A DNA stretch of 60,144 bases from an uncultured Acetatifactor sp. Lineage in GTDB: Bacteria > Bacillota > Clostridia > Lachnospirales > Lachnospiraceae. The notes beneath the pieces are model-generated. The model had not been told where the DNA came from, made no database searches, and was given only the letters and a program-made list of their open reading frames with translations. This document shows positions 34,145 to 44,000 of this stretch, one piece after another. Numbering within the stretch: position 1 is the stretch's first letter; each line of letters begins with the position of its first letter. The position numbers and the translations under genes were made by a program. The stretch is taken from contig CAJUCE010000031.1 in the NCBI GenBank assembly GCA_910584865.1, forward strand, positions 1 to 60,144. Direction: 5' to 3'.

Positions 34145-35755
34145 CTAGTTCCAATCCTCATTCAACCAGTTCCGCAGCAGATTGGCCGCCGCTTCGGGAT
34201 TCTCATCCACAAATTTCTCGACCATCTTGCGTGTCTCGGACTTGGCCTCCACATCGATATCCTCGATAGCGGGTTCAGGCGGGGCAGACTGCAGCAGTTC
34301 TTCCACCGGCAGTTCCGGTTCTTCCTCCGCGGCCTTCTTTCTCGGTCCCATACTGCGCAAAATGACAAATGCAAGCAATGCCAGAATCAGGACAATCATC
34401 ACAATGCTGGCTATGTCAGTGGCATCTACGCCAAATCCTTCTTTATCATAGAAAATCGGCTCCTCATAGGCAATGATTGTAATCCTGTCCGTGCTGATAC
34501 CGCTGGCATTGGCCACCATGCTGTAGAACTCTTCGTCCACCTCCTGGCGGATACTCGCCCTGTTATCCTCTTTAAACTGCTCCCATGAAGTGCCGTCCAG
34601 AAGCCCCTGCCTGTCTACAGCCTCCTCGTAATATTCGCGGTACCGAATCATGGAAACAGCCAGCGAGGAGTTCTCATAACGAATGGAACCTGCCGGACTG
34701 GTGGTAATGGTATCCGATACATTAGGCTGGTAAGCGACATGCCGCTCATTGGAGGAGCTCTCCCCTCCGTTATAATCAGGATTCACATATCCTGTCAGAT
34801 CCTCTTCTCCGTTGGAATCCGTACCCGGAATTCCCGTCACATTGTTGCTGGTTTCGGAAGTAAAAGTATCTTCCTCCGTCTTCATGCCGTCGGTATAGCC
34901 ATCGTTGGCATAATACTCCGTCACCTGCCTGGTATAGTTGGAAAAATCCACGTCCAGGTGACTGGCTACCTCAATCATCGTATATTGCTTTGTCCCCAGC
35001 AATACCTTCTTCACAGAATTGGTGATCATCAACGATGCCTGATTCTGCAGCTCCTGCATGGAATTGGCAATTCCCATACTGGAATATTCGTCCCCCCCTG
35101 CAAACAGTGCGTTGAAATTCTGATCTACAATGGTAATATTCGCCGTGCTGTCATTCCCCAGACAGGTAGCGGCGCCTTTTGCCATGGCTGTGGCATTGGC
35201 AGCGGTAAAATCATCTCCCACAGTCACCTGAATATAGGCGTAGGAATCCTGTTTGGTCTCGGTCAGCCTTCCCGTGTTCTGCGCCAGATTCAGCATGACC
35301 TTCACATCTTTTACCGGGGCTCCCTCGGAGAACATGTTCTCCATATACTTCGCCAGGAAAATGGTGTGCTGATTGTTCCGATCCGCCGATGTGGTCGACA
35401 TCCCCGTCTCCACATAGTCGGTGTATTTCAGATCATCCGGCACATACCCTTCCGAGGCAATCGCCAGATTGGCCTGCGAAAGCTGGTTATGCAATACCTC
35501 CACCGTTCTCGCATCGGCCGACTCCTTGTGCGTGATGCCTGCACTGTCCAGAATCTCCACAATCTTCGCCGCGGTAGTACTGTTTTCATAGGTTCCAAGC
35601 TTGGTATATTGAGGTTTGGTGAATGCATATAGGACAATGACAAATGTAAAAACAACGGCAGCAGCAATCACAATGATAATGGTTCTCTGCCTGCTGGTAA
35701 ATTTCTTCCACCATCCCAGTATTTTTTCCGGTATCTCTTTTAGCTTGTCAGCCAT
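34145..35755 (-). CDS. fliF: MS-ring protein FliF
   Basis: The 536-residue product has a membrane helix near the N-terminus (TIIIVIAAAVVFTFVIVLYA), the periplasmic-type ring-building domains including YVPDDLKYTDYVETGMSTTS, a second helix near residue 455 (IASIVMIVLILALLAFVILR) and a C-terminal FliG-binding tail. It is the base on which the motor is built. Confidence 0.96.
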   Translation of the reverse strand: MADKLKEIPEKILGWWKKFTSRQRTIIIVIAAAVVFTFVIVLYAFTKPQYTKLGTYENSTTAAKIVEILDSAGITHKESADARTVEVLHNQLSQANLAIASEGYVPDDLKYTDYVETGMSTTSADRNNQHTIFLAKYMENMFSEGAPVKDVKVMLNLAQNTGRLTETKQDSYAYIQVTVGDDFTAANATAMAKGAATCLGNDSTANITIVDQNFNALFAGGDEYSSMGIANSMQELQNQASLMITNSVKKVLLGTKQYTMIEVASHLDVDFSNYTRQVTEYYANDGYTDGMKTEEDTFTSETSNNVTGIPGTDSNGEEDLTGYVNPDYNGGESSSNERHVAYQPNVSDTITTSPAGSIRYENSSLAVSMIRYREYYEEAVDRQGLLDGTSWEQFKEDNRASIRQEVDEEFYSMVANASGISTDRITIIAYEEPIFYDKEGFGVDATDIASIVMIVLILALLAFVILRSMGPRKKAAEEEPELPVEELLQSAPPEPAIEDIDVEAKSETRKMVEKFVDENPEAAANLLRNWLNEDWN

Positions 35756-35831
35756 GGTACTTCTCTCCTAGTCATTTCAAAATTCCCTCGCTTCATATCA
35801 TAATGCCGCGGTTCCATATGCCTCCATGCCC

Positions 35832-36176
35832 TTAAATCTGCATCTGCATCAATTCTTTATATGCTTCCAGAAATTTATCTTTTACAGCCACCGTGTACTG
35901 CAGCGCCGAAGATGCCTTCTGCAGTGCAATGGCCAGATCATGCGCATTCTCCGTCTCGCCCAGCGCAAATTTTATATTCTCATCTTCGGCATCAGAGAGA
36001 TATTTGTTCGTGGTCCTGATATTGTCTATGGCGGAATTTAAAAAAGCACCAAATAAAGTCCCTTCTGCCCCGTCTTCCTTATCCATACGAAGACCCGGCA
36101 ATGTCTTCTGCTTCAGAGCCTCCAGCCCTGTCACATTCTGTAAGCCATCAATTGGCGAAATAGCCGATAAATCCAT
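35832..36176 (-). CDS. fliE: flagellar hook-basal body protein FliE
   Basis: A 114-residue protein ending in the conserved helix of FliE (DLAIALQKASSALQYTVAVK, then LEAYKELMQMQI). FliE links the MS ring to the rod and is among the first exported subunits. It sits between flgC and fliF as usual. Confidence 0.93.
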   Translation of the reverse strand: MDLSAISPIDGLQNVTGLEALKQKTLPGLRMDKEDGAEGTLFGAFLNSAIDNIRTTNKYLSDAEDENIKFALGETENAHDLAIALQKASSALQYTVAVKDKFLEAYKELMQMQI

Positions 36177-36234
36177 TTTATGTACGCCCTTTCTGTATCA
36201 ATATTCATGCTTCATCTCACAGCCCTGCCCAAAA

Positions 36235-36756
36235 TCACATAGCGCCGATCTCCAAGCCCTTCTGTACCATGGCTTTACTGGCGTTAAAGGCGGTGGAATT
36301 GGCCTCATAGGCACGGCTGGCATCTATCATGTTGGTCATCTCTGTGATGATGTCCACATTGGGATATGTTACATAGCCGTTCTCGTCCGCATCCGGATGG
36401 GATGGATCATACACCATCTTCATCTCCGTGACATGATCCTCGTACAAACCGGAAACCTTCACTCCCGTTCCCGTGTACCCCTGTCTCGTATGCGTATGCG
36501 CCACCACATGGGTATGTGACACATTCGCATTTGTTCCCGATACCGAATGTGTATGTTCGGTCTGCTGGCCCAGCACATGCTTAAAAGAAGCCTGACCGCT
36601 TTTCTCCGTAAAGGCGACCACCTTCCTCCGATAAGGAGAACCGTCCACAGTGCGGGTGGTATTGGCATTGGCTACATTCTCCGAGATGACATCCATACGG
36701 TATCTCTCCGCCGTCATACCGGATGCGTTGATATTAAAAGCCGAAAATAGACTCAT
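36235..36756 (-). CDS. flgC: proximal rod protein FlgC with a His-rich insertion
   Basis: The 173-residue product has the FlgC N-terminus (FSAFNINASGMTAERYRMDV, then SENVANANTTRT) and C-terminus (MTNMIDASRAYEANSTAFNA). Between them, residues about 64-93 contain an insertion with His-Thr-His clusters at 68-70, 81-83 and 87-89, absent from Bacillus subtilis FlgC as I recall it. FlgC is exported and builds the rod inside the cell wall. Confidence 0.94.
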   Translation of the reverse strand: MSLFSAFNINASGMTAERYRMDVISENVANANTTRTVDGSPYRRKVVAFTEKSGQASFKHVLGQQTEHTHSVSGTNANVSHTHVVAHTHTRQGYTGTGVKVSGLYEDHVTEMKMVYDPSHPDADENGYVTYPNVDIITEMTNMIDASRAYEANSTAFNASKAMVQKGLEIGAM

Positions 36757-36825
36757 CTTTATTGTCCTCTCTCATTGTATTTATGCGAAGCAGAATTTAT
36801 TCACTCTCCCCCGCGCCGAAAGTTT

Positions 36826-37215
36826 TCACTTCATAACGGTCTGAAGATTGGTAAATTCATGCTGAATCCCCAGCATAAGCCCCTGATATTTCAGCTGGTT
36901 CTCCGCCAGCATCACGCCCTCCGTATCCACATCCACATTATTCTTATCCAGCCGATATGAATAGTCGGCATGATCCCGATACAGCGCCGGCTCCAGGCTT
37001 TTCCCCCGAAGAGACGCCACCTTCGCATCCATTGTCCGATATTGGCTGCTGCCCAATGCCCGCTTCAAGACAGATTCAAAAGCCACATCCTGCCTTTTAT
37101 ATCCCGGCGTATCCACATTGGAAAGATTGTTGGATATGGCCTCGTTGCGCAGCCAGCTGGCGTCAGCCGCTTTATCCAATACATTTACATAGTCGAATAC
37201 ACTTGACTGAAACAT
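36826..37215 (-). CDS. flgB: proximal rod protein FlgB
   Basis: The 129-residue protein has the family N-terminus (WLRNEAISNNLSNVDTPGYK) and a conserved C-terminal helix. It is the first gene of the flagellar operon. ATG 37215 follows AAAGGAGAGG, and the main operon promoter lies about 130 bases upstream. Confidence 0.95.
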   Translation of the reverse strand: MFQSSVFDYVNVLDKAADASWLRNEAISNNLSNVDTPGYKRQDVAFESVLKRALGSSQYRTMDAKVASLRGKSLEPALYRDHADYSYRLDKNNVDVDTEGVMLAENQLKYQGLMLGIQHEFTNLQTVMK

Positions 37216-37315
37216 TTCCCTCTCCTTTCATATACTCTCTATTTACAATGTCGCATATCAGTTCATACCCATCCAACGTCTATTGTATTATCATTTACGG
37301 AAAAAAACAATATAT

Positions 37316-37376
37316 AATTTTCATTTTGATGAATTTTCCAAATCAAAAGTGTACCATACAGACTCTTTCTTGTCAA
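37316..37376 (-). promoter_or_regulatory. main flagellar operon promoter with CodY-like half-sites
   Basis: TTGACA (37371-37376) and TACACT (37348-37353) are separated by 17 bases on the minus strand. Just downstream, the plus strand carries two AATTTTC sequences (37316-37322 and 37332-37338), 16 bases apart; AATTTTC is the half-site of the CodY consensus. In Bacillus subtilis CodY represses the fla/che promoter. A weaker TTGTTT-N17-TACAAT pair lies further downstream (about 37275-37310). Confidence 0.65.
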
Positions 37377-37400
37377 AAAGAAAAAAAGAACTTATTTCCA

Positions 37401-37434
37401 AATAAACAATAAAAGCTTTTTACCTGCTTTTATT
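37401..37434 (-). terminator. codY terminator
   Basis: On the minus strand AATAAAAGC (37426-37434) pairs with GCTTTTATT (37408-37416) around a 9-base loop, followed by a T-rich GTTTATTT. It lies about 85 bases after codY and just upstream of the flagellar promoter, separating the two transcripts. Confidence 0.65.
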
Positions 37435-37517
37435 GCCGTATCATAATAAGTCCTTTTATCTGTCGACACTTATGCCGTTTCAACTCCGTTTGAATTATGT
37501 ACTTTTCCCTCTTTCGC

Positions 37518-38306
37518 TCAATCACGTTTATTCTGACGCTTCAGCTCGGCAACCTCGTCAAAAACCACATCATTCAACACCTTGATGTAAGTTCCTTTCA
37601 TTCCGGAAGAACGGGACTCAATCACCCCCGCACTTTCAAACTTCCGCAGCGCATTTACGATGACGGAACGGGTAATCCCTACCCTGTCGGCGATTTTGCT
37701 GGCTACCAGTATCCCTTCCATGCCGCTAAGTTCGTCAAAAATATGGGTGATGGCCTCCATCTCGGAAAACGAAAGGGTACTGATGGCCGATTTCACCACT
37801 GCAATTTTGCGGCTCTCTTCCGCACTTTCCTCGCTTACCGCCCGGAGCATTTCCAACCCCACCACTGTGGTCCCGTATTCACATAGTATGATATCGTCAA
37901 TATCATACTGGATATCGCATTTATAGATGAACAACGTTCCCAACCGTTCACCGGCTATGCCGATAGGCGTAATAATGGCCTGAAACTCCTTAATATCGGG
38001 CCCTTCAAAACCCAAAGTAGATAAATTCACATTCTCCTTCGTGGAGAGAATCCCCAAAAGCCGCTCATTCAGCATCGGGTCAACAAATCCGCCCACAGTA
38101 TCGCTGATCAGTTCCGTGATGGGTTTTATGCTGTCTGATTTTCCAATCCCCAGCACCTTTCCCTTGCGGCTGATCACAAGGACATTGGAATCCATAATCT
38201 CCTTCATCACTGTGCAGATATCATTGAAGACTACTTTGCTGGAATTGTTATTATGCAACAAATTACCGATTTTTCTGGTTTTATCCAGAAGCTGTACACT
38301 ACTCAT
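37518..38306 (-). CDS. codY: GTP-sensing global regulator CodY
   Basis: Start ATG 38306 (MSSVQLLDKTRKIG) has GGAGG at good distance and matches known CodY starts; the longer frame from 38348 is not needed. The 262-residue protein has the N-terminal GAF-like domain that senses branched-chain amino acids and the C-terminal winged helix-turn-helix (SKIADRVGITRSVIVNALRK, then FESAGVIESRSSGMKGTYI). CodY represses stationary-phase and, in Bacillus subtilis, motility genes. Here it is next to the operon it may control. Confidence 0.96.
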   Translation of the reverse strand: MSSVQLLDKTRKIGNLLHNNNSSKVVFNDICTVMKEIMDSNVLVISRKGKVLGIGKSDSIKPITELISDTVGGFVDPMLNERLLGILSTKENVNLSTLGFEGPDIKEFQAIITPIGIAGERLGTLFIYKCDIQYDIDDIILCEYGTTVVGLEMLRAVSEESAEESRKIAVVKSAISTLSFSEMEAITHIFDELSGMEGILVASKIADRVGITRSVIVNALRKFESAGVIESRSSGMKGTYIKVLNDVVFDEVAELKRQNKRD

Positions 38307-38429
38307 ACGCATCCCTCCATTTTGATGCCCATGGACATGCGCAATCACCTCGCACTTCTTGCATTTTCGCCCTGGAGACTAACAAAACAAATGGATGCTC
38401 AGCGACCGCTTACTTTGCTGACAGCTTTC

Positions 38430-38458
38430 AGTATATCACATTTGTACGCCAAATACAA
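38430..38458 (-). promoter_or_regulatory. codY promoter
   Basis: TTGTAT (38453-38458) and TATACT (38430-38435) are separated by 17 bases on the minus strand, giving a leader of about 115 bases. An AT-rich palindrome (TTAAATTTTTTAAATT, about 38466-38481) lies upstream; it resembles a CodY box only weakly. Confidence 0.65.
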
Positions 38459-38487
38459 CGTATAAACTCTTAAATTTTTTAAATTGG

Positions 38488-40578
38488 TTAAGATTTCTTC
38501 GACAATTCGGACAAAGTATAGTATCCGCACTCTGTATCGGCACATACCAGCCTGTTCCCTTTGATCAGCAGAGGCGCACCGCATTTGGGGCAATTCTCCC
38601 CCGACGGCTTCTGCCAGGCCATAAAATCGCACTCCGGATTATCGATACAGCCGTAATATTTCCGTCCCTTCTTTGTCTTTTTCACTACAATGTCCTTACC
38701 GCACTTAGGGCAGGAAACACCGATTTTCTCAAAATAGGGCTTGGTATTGCGGCACTCCGGGAAACCAGGGCAGGCCAGGAAACGCCCGTGGGGCCCGTAC
38801 TTAATCACCATCTGTCTGCCGCACAGATCGCACACTTCCTCGCTTACTTCGTCTTCGATAGAGATATGCTCCAGCGCCTTCTCCGCCGTCTCCACCGCTT
38901 CCTCCAAATCCGGATAGAAATTGGATACCACTGTCTTCCATTTCACGCTGCCCTCTTCCACCCCGTCCAGCAATTTCTCCATGCTGGCGGTAAAATGTAC
39001 ATCCACAATGGACGGAAAGGCTTCCTTCATCATATTGTTCACAGCCTCTCCCAGCTCGGTTACATACAGGTTCTTACCCTCCTTAACCACATAATGCCTG
39101 CCCAGAATCGTGCCGATGGTAGGCGCGTAAGTGCTGGGACGCCCGATCCCCAGCTCCTCCAGCTCTCTCACCAGGGAGGCTTCCGTATAATGGGCCGGCG
39201 GCTGGGTGAAATGCTGTGCCGGTTCAAATGACAGGAAGGATAACACACTTTCTTCATTAAGCCCCACCGTCAGCGTGTTCTCTTCTTCCTTCTCGTCCCT
39301 GATGTTATATACCTTCATAAAACCGTCAAACAGTACAGAGGATGCCGCCACCGTAAAGATACTCTTCTCCGCCCGGATCTTTACCGAAGTGGTCTCATAT
39401 CTGGCCGGGCTCATGCGGCTGGCCGTAAAACGCTTCCAGATCAGCTGGTACAGACGGTACAGATCTCTGGGGATCTGGTCCTTGACCGCCTCCGGCGTCC
39501 TGTTGATATCCGTAGGGCGGATCGCCTCATGCGCATCCTGAATCTTCTGTCCTTTTTTCTTCTCCTCCGTAACAGCGCCCAGATACGAAGCGCCGTAACG
39601 GGCTCTTAAGAATTCTTCCGCAGCCTTTTCCGCCTCCTTGGACACCCTGGTGGAGTCCGTACGCAGGTAGGTGATCAATCCCACGGTGCCTTCCCCCTTG
39701 ATGTCCACGCCCTCATAGAGCTGCTGTGCCAGGCGCATGGTCTTCTGGGCGGAAAAATTCAGCGCTTTATTTGCTTCCTGCTGCATGGTAGACGTGGTAA
39801 AGGGCAGCGGAGCCTTCTTGAGACGCTCCCCCTTTTTCACTTCCGCAACATGATACTTTGCCTCTTTCAGGGACGCCATCACCGCATCCGCCTCTTCCCT
39901 GCAGGTAATATTCCGTTTTCCGTTCACTGTCCCGTAATATTTTGCACAGACCGGCTTTTTCTCTCCCTTTACTTTCAGATTCACATCGAGAGTCCAGTAT
40001 TCCTCCGGCACAAAGGCGTTGATCTCGTCCTCTCTGTCGCAGATAATGCGCAATGCCACCGACTGCACACGTCCCGCGCTCAGCCCCCGTTTAATCTTAT
40101 TCCACAGCAGCGGAGAAATCCGATATCCCACCATGCGGTCCAGCATGCGCCTGGCCTGCTGGGCATCCACCAGATTCATGTTAATCTCGCGGGCATTTTT
40201 CAGAGATTCCTTCACCGCATTTTTCGTAATCTCATTGAAGGTAATCCGGTATACCTTCTTCTCCCCCATCTTCTCTTCCAATTTCAAAGCATAAAGCAGG
40301 TGCCAGGAAATCGCTTCACCCTCACGGTCAGGGTCCGTAGCCAGATAGATCTTCTCCGCTTTCTTTACTTCCTTCCGCAGATGAGCCAGGACATCGCCCT
40401 TTCCCCTGATTGTAATATACTTCGGTTCATAATTATGCTCGACATCAATTCCCAATGAACTCTTCGGCAAATCGCGAACATGCCCGTTGGTAGCAGCCAC
40501 TTCATAGTTGGAACCCAAAAACTTCTTGATAGTCTTCACTTTCGTGGGCGATTCCACAATTACCAGATATTTTGCCAT
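38488..40578 (-). CDS. topA: DNA topoisomerase I
   Basis: Start ATG 40578 (MAKYLVIVESPTKVKTIKKF) follows AAGGGGG. The 696-residue type IA enzyme has the TOPRIM domain (VIVESPTK and DPDREGEAISWH), the active-site Tyr in ITYLRTDSTRVS, and three C-terminal zinc ribbons (CDLCG...CPGFPEC, CPKCG...CIDNPEC, CPKCG...CADTEC). It removes negative supercoils. It is followed by codY, a common Firmicute order. Confidence 0.97.
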   Translation of the reverse strand: MAKYLVIVESPTKVKTIKKFLGSNYEVAATNGHVRDLPKSSLGIDVEHNYEPKYITIRGKGDVLAHLRKEVKKAEKIYLATDPDREGEAISWHLLYALKLEEKMGEKKVYRITFNEITKNAVKESLKNAREINMNLVDAQQARRMLDRMVGYRISPLLWNKIKRGLSAGRVQSVALRIICDREDEINAFVPEEYWTLDVNLKVKGEKKPVCAKYYGTVNGKRNITCREEADAVMASLKEAKYHVAEVKKGERLKKAPLPFTTSTMQQEANKALNFSAQKTMRLAQQLYEGVDIKGEGTVGLITYLRTDSTRVSKEAEKAAEEFLRARYGASYLGAVTEEKKKGQKIQDAHEAIRPTDINRTPEAVKDQIPRDLYRLYQLIWKRFTASRMSPARYETTSVKIRAEKSIFTVAASSVLFDGFMKVYNIRDEKEEENTLTVGLNEESVLSFLSFEPAQHFTQPPAHYTEASLVRELEELGIGRPSTYAPTIGTILGRHYVVKEGKNLYVTELGEAVNNMMKEAFPSIVDVHFTASMEKLLDGVEEGSVKWKTVVSNFYPDLEEAVETAEKALEHISIEDEVSEEVCDLCGRQMVIKYGPHGRFLACPGFPECRNTKPYFEKIGVSCPKCGKDIVVKKTKKGRKYYGCIDNPECDFMAWQKPSGENCPKCGAPLLIKGNRLVCADTECGYYTLSELSKKS

Positions 40579-40653
40579 ACTATGTGCCCCCTTACTTTGC
40601 ACTATGTATCAGATACCATACTCTCGTACAAAATATAATACCTACTGTGAAAC

Positions 40654-40682
40654 AATATACACCAAAACACAAAAGTGTGCAA
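40654..40682 (-). promoter_or_regulatory. topA promoter
   Basis: TTGCAC (40677-40682) and TATATT (40654-40659) are separated by 17 bases on the minus strand, about 75 bases upstream of the topA start. Confidence 0.6.
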
Positions 40683-40803
40683 GATTTTTATAAAAATTTC
40701 AAAAATATTAAATTTCTGTTCATTAACGCAAATATTTATTATGAAAATGGCAGAATATAAGAATCTGTTGTAAAAATGATGTTCTCCGATATGTATGAAA
40801 AAG

Positions 40804-40839
40804 AAAAACTTTGTCATCTTAAAAAGATGCAAAGTTTTT
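40804..40839 (-). terminator. terminator after tRNA-Glu
   Basis: AAAAACTTTG and CAAAGTTTTT form a long AT-rich stem with a small bulge and an inner GAT/ATC pairing. It lies just after the tRNA 3' end. The arms are symmetric, so it could stop transcription in either direction. Confidence 0.65.
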
Positions 40840-40844
40840 GTTAG

Positions 40845-40916
40845 CAGCTGATAGGGGAATCGAACCCCTGTTTCCGCCGTGAGAGGGCGGCGTCTTGACC
40901 GCTTGACCAATCAGCC
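40845..40916 (-). tRNA. tRNA-Glu (anticodon CTC)
   Basis: The 72-base minus-strand sequence folds as a cloverleaf: acceptor GGCTGAT/ATCAGCT with a G-U first pair, anticodon stem CCGCC/GGCGG, loop CTCTCAC with anticodon CTC (reads GAG), and T arm CAGGGGTTCGATTCCCCTA-like with TTCGATT. CCA is not encoded. Discriminator base is G. It has its own promoter. Confidence 0.95.
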
Positions 40917-40936
40917 TCATTTACCTTTTGTATTTC

Positions 40937-40987
40937 ACCGCACCTGCGGTACTTGTATATATTACAACACTTTTCCAAAATATGCAA
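40937..40987 (-). promoter_or_regulatory. tRNA-Glu promoter and leader hairpin
   Basis: TTGCAT (40982-40987) and TAATAT (40959-40964) are 17 bases apart on the minus strand. A perfect ACCGCA/TGCGGT palindrome (40937-40950) lies at the predicted transcript 5' end, between promoter and tRNA. Confidence 0.6.
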
Positions 40988-41040
40988 GTACTTTTTTTAT
41001 TTTTTTCAATTTATTTTTCGCGGATCTTTCACCGGACAAT

Positions 41041-41070
41041 GCAGGCATTCCCTTTGCAGAAAATGCCTGC
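41041..41070 (-). terminator. stem-loop after polC
   Basis: GCAGGCATT (41041-41049) and AATGCCTGC (41062-41070) form a perfect 9-pair stem with a 12-base loop shortly after the polC stop. No T run follows on the minus strand, so it may be a processing or stability hairpin rather than a strong terminator. Confidence 0.4.
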
Positions 41071-41081
41071 CCGCATCCTCT

Positions 41082-44000
41082 TTAAAAATCAAACAGACTC
41101 AGCTGGTTGGACTCCGGCAGATCTCCCAGCAGATTCAGGCTTTCCATCAGCTCCACCATGGTCTTGGATACCCTGGTCCGTTCCCGGAAATCGTCCTTGG
41201 ACATAAAGGGCCCGTCCTTTACCGCCTCCACGATGGCATCTGCCGCCTTATCCCCCAGGCCTTCTATACTGTTTAAGGAAGGCATCAGTTTATCCCCCAC
41301 GATCTGAAAGGACCTGGACTGGGCAGTAAAAATGTCAATAGGGGTAAATTCATATCCCCTGGCATACATTTCCTGCACGATTCTCATATCGCCGTATGCG
41401 GCCTCCTCCCGGTTCGTCAGGGGCACTGCCCCCGGTTCCTTGTCCATGGCGGCGTCCATACGCCGTTTGTAATCCGCCATGGTGGCTTCCAGCCTGCCCC
41501 GCCCCTGGCACATCAGTTCATAGGAGAACGCCTTGGCACGGATACTGAAGAAAGCGCCGTAGTACGCCAGCGGATAATTGATCTTGCAGTAGGCGATCCG
41601 CCATGCCATCATGACATAGGCCGCCGCGTGGGCCTTCGGGAACATATACTTGATCTTCTTGCAGGAAGCAATGTACCAGTCCGGCACATTATTCTCTTTC
41701 ATTGCGGCAATCCAGTCATCCTTCAGCCCCTTCCCCTTACGGACACTCTCCATGATGGTGAATGCCAGGCTGGGCTCCACCCCCATCTGAATCAGATAGG
41801 TCATGATATCGTCCCGGGTGCAGATGGCCGTGGATATCGTCGCCGTGCCGCTCATGATCAGATCCTTTGCATTGCCCAGCCATACGTCCGTACCGTGGGA
41901 AAGCCCCGATATGCGCACCAGATCCGAGAATGCCTTCGGTTGGGCATCGATTACCATCTGCATGGCAAAATCCGTGCCGAACTCCGGAATCCCCAATACG
42001 CCCAGCCTGGTACCGCCGATCTGATCCGGCGTAACCCCCAGGGCGTCCGTATTCTGGAACAGGCTCATCACGTCCTCTCCGTCCAGAGGGATGGTCAGAG
42101 GATCCCGTCCGGTCATATCCTGCAGCATACGAATCATGGTGGGATCATCGTGCCCTAGGATGTCCAGCTTGAGCAGGTTATGATCAATGGAATGGTAATC
42201 AAAATGGGTGGTCACGATGTCTGTCGTCATATCGTTCGCCGGATGCTGCACCGGCGTAAAGGAATTGATATCCTGTCCGATGGGCAGAACCACGATACCA
42301 CCGGGATGCTGCCCCGTACTTCTGCGCACCCCCGCCACCCCCATGGCGAGCCGCTCTATCTCGCTCTTGCGGCGGTGTTTCTGTCTTTCCTCGAAATAAT
42401 TTTTCACATAGCCGAAAGCCGTCTTGTCCGCCAGCGTTGCGATGGTTCCCGCCCGGTATGTCTGGCCGGCGCCGAAGATGACCTCCGTATATTTGTGGGC
42501 CTTGGACTGGTACTCTCCGGAGAAATTCAAATCAATATCCGGCTCCTTATCTCCCTTGAAGCCCAGGAAGGTCTCAAAGGGGATATCAAATCCGTCTTTG
42601 TGCAGTTTTTCCCCGCACACCGGACAGTTTTTATCCGGCATGTCAACCCCGGCCTTACCGGCATATGCTTTCACGTCTTCGCTCTCAAAATCCACATAAT
42701 GACACTTACCGCAATAATAATGGGGACTTAAGGGATTGATCTCCGTAATTCCTGCCATCGTCGCCACGAAAGAGCTTCCCACGCTCCCTCTGGATCCCAC
42801 CAGATAACCGTCCTCCACCGATTTCCACACCAGCTTCTGGGCAATGATATACATCACCGCAAATCCGTTGGTAATAATGGAATGGAGCTCCTTCTCCAGG
42901 CGCTTCTCCACGATTTCCGGCAGGTTCGGCCCGTAGATTTCATGTGCCTTATCATAACAGATTTTGGTCAGCTTCTTGTCGCTGTCCTGGATGACAGGCG
43001 CACATTTATCCGGGCGGACCGGGGCGATGGATTCTATCATATCCGCGATCTTATTGGTATTTTCCACCACGACCTCATAGGCCTTGTCGCTTCCGAGATA
43101 GTCAAATTCTCCGAGCATCTCATCCGTAGTATGCAAAAACAGCGGCGCCTGGTCATCCGCATCTTCAAATCCCCGGCCGGCCATGATGATACGCCTGTAG
43201 ACCTCGTCCTCCGGATCCAGAAAATGTACATCGCAGGTTCCCACCACAGGCTTGTGGAACTGTTCCCCCAGCTTCACGATACGGCGGTTCACATTTTGGA
43301 TATCTTCTATAGAATGGATACTCCTGATCCGCTCGGATGCAATCATGAATTTATTGTTCCCCGTGGGCTGGATTTCCAGATAGTCATAAAAGTTCACAAT
43401 CCTTGCAATGGCGATTTCGCTCTGTTCATCCAGCAGGGCCCGGTACAGTTCCCCGGCTTCGCAGGCACTGCCCAAAAGCAGCCCGTCTCTGTATTTCATA
43501 ACTAGGCTCTTGGGGATCCGGGGATGGCGGTTGCTGTAATAGGTCAGGTGGGATTCCGTTACCAGCCGGTATAAATTGATCCGCCCCAGATCATTTTTCG
43601 CCAAAATAATGGCATGATAAGTAGGAAGCTTCTTCACCAGATCCGCGCTGGCCGCTCCAAGGGCGTTTAACTGTGTCAGAGTATGGACTTCTCTGGCCTT
43701 CAGCATCTGTATCAGCTTCAGGAAAATCAGGGCCGTACATTCTGCATCGTCCACCGCACGGTGATGATTCTCCAGCGAGATGTTCAGCGTCTTGGCCACG
43801 GCATCCAGGGTATGCTTCGCCTGATCCGGCAGCAGCACTCTGGCAATGCCTACCGTATCCACATAAGTGCATTCCGATCTGACACCGCCTGCAGGCTGCT
43901 TCTGCGTCCCGCTGCCGGGTCCTGAAAGCCCTGCCAGCGTAAGCCCCAGACGCCTGGCATTTTCCGTAATAAAGCTCATGTCAAAGCCCGCGTTGTGCGC

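Noticed and set aside
40602..40910. 102-codon ORF across the tRNA-Glu gene
   Set aside because: It is formed by reading through the tRNA and its AT-rich terminator; the tRNA cloverleaf is unambiguous.
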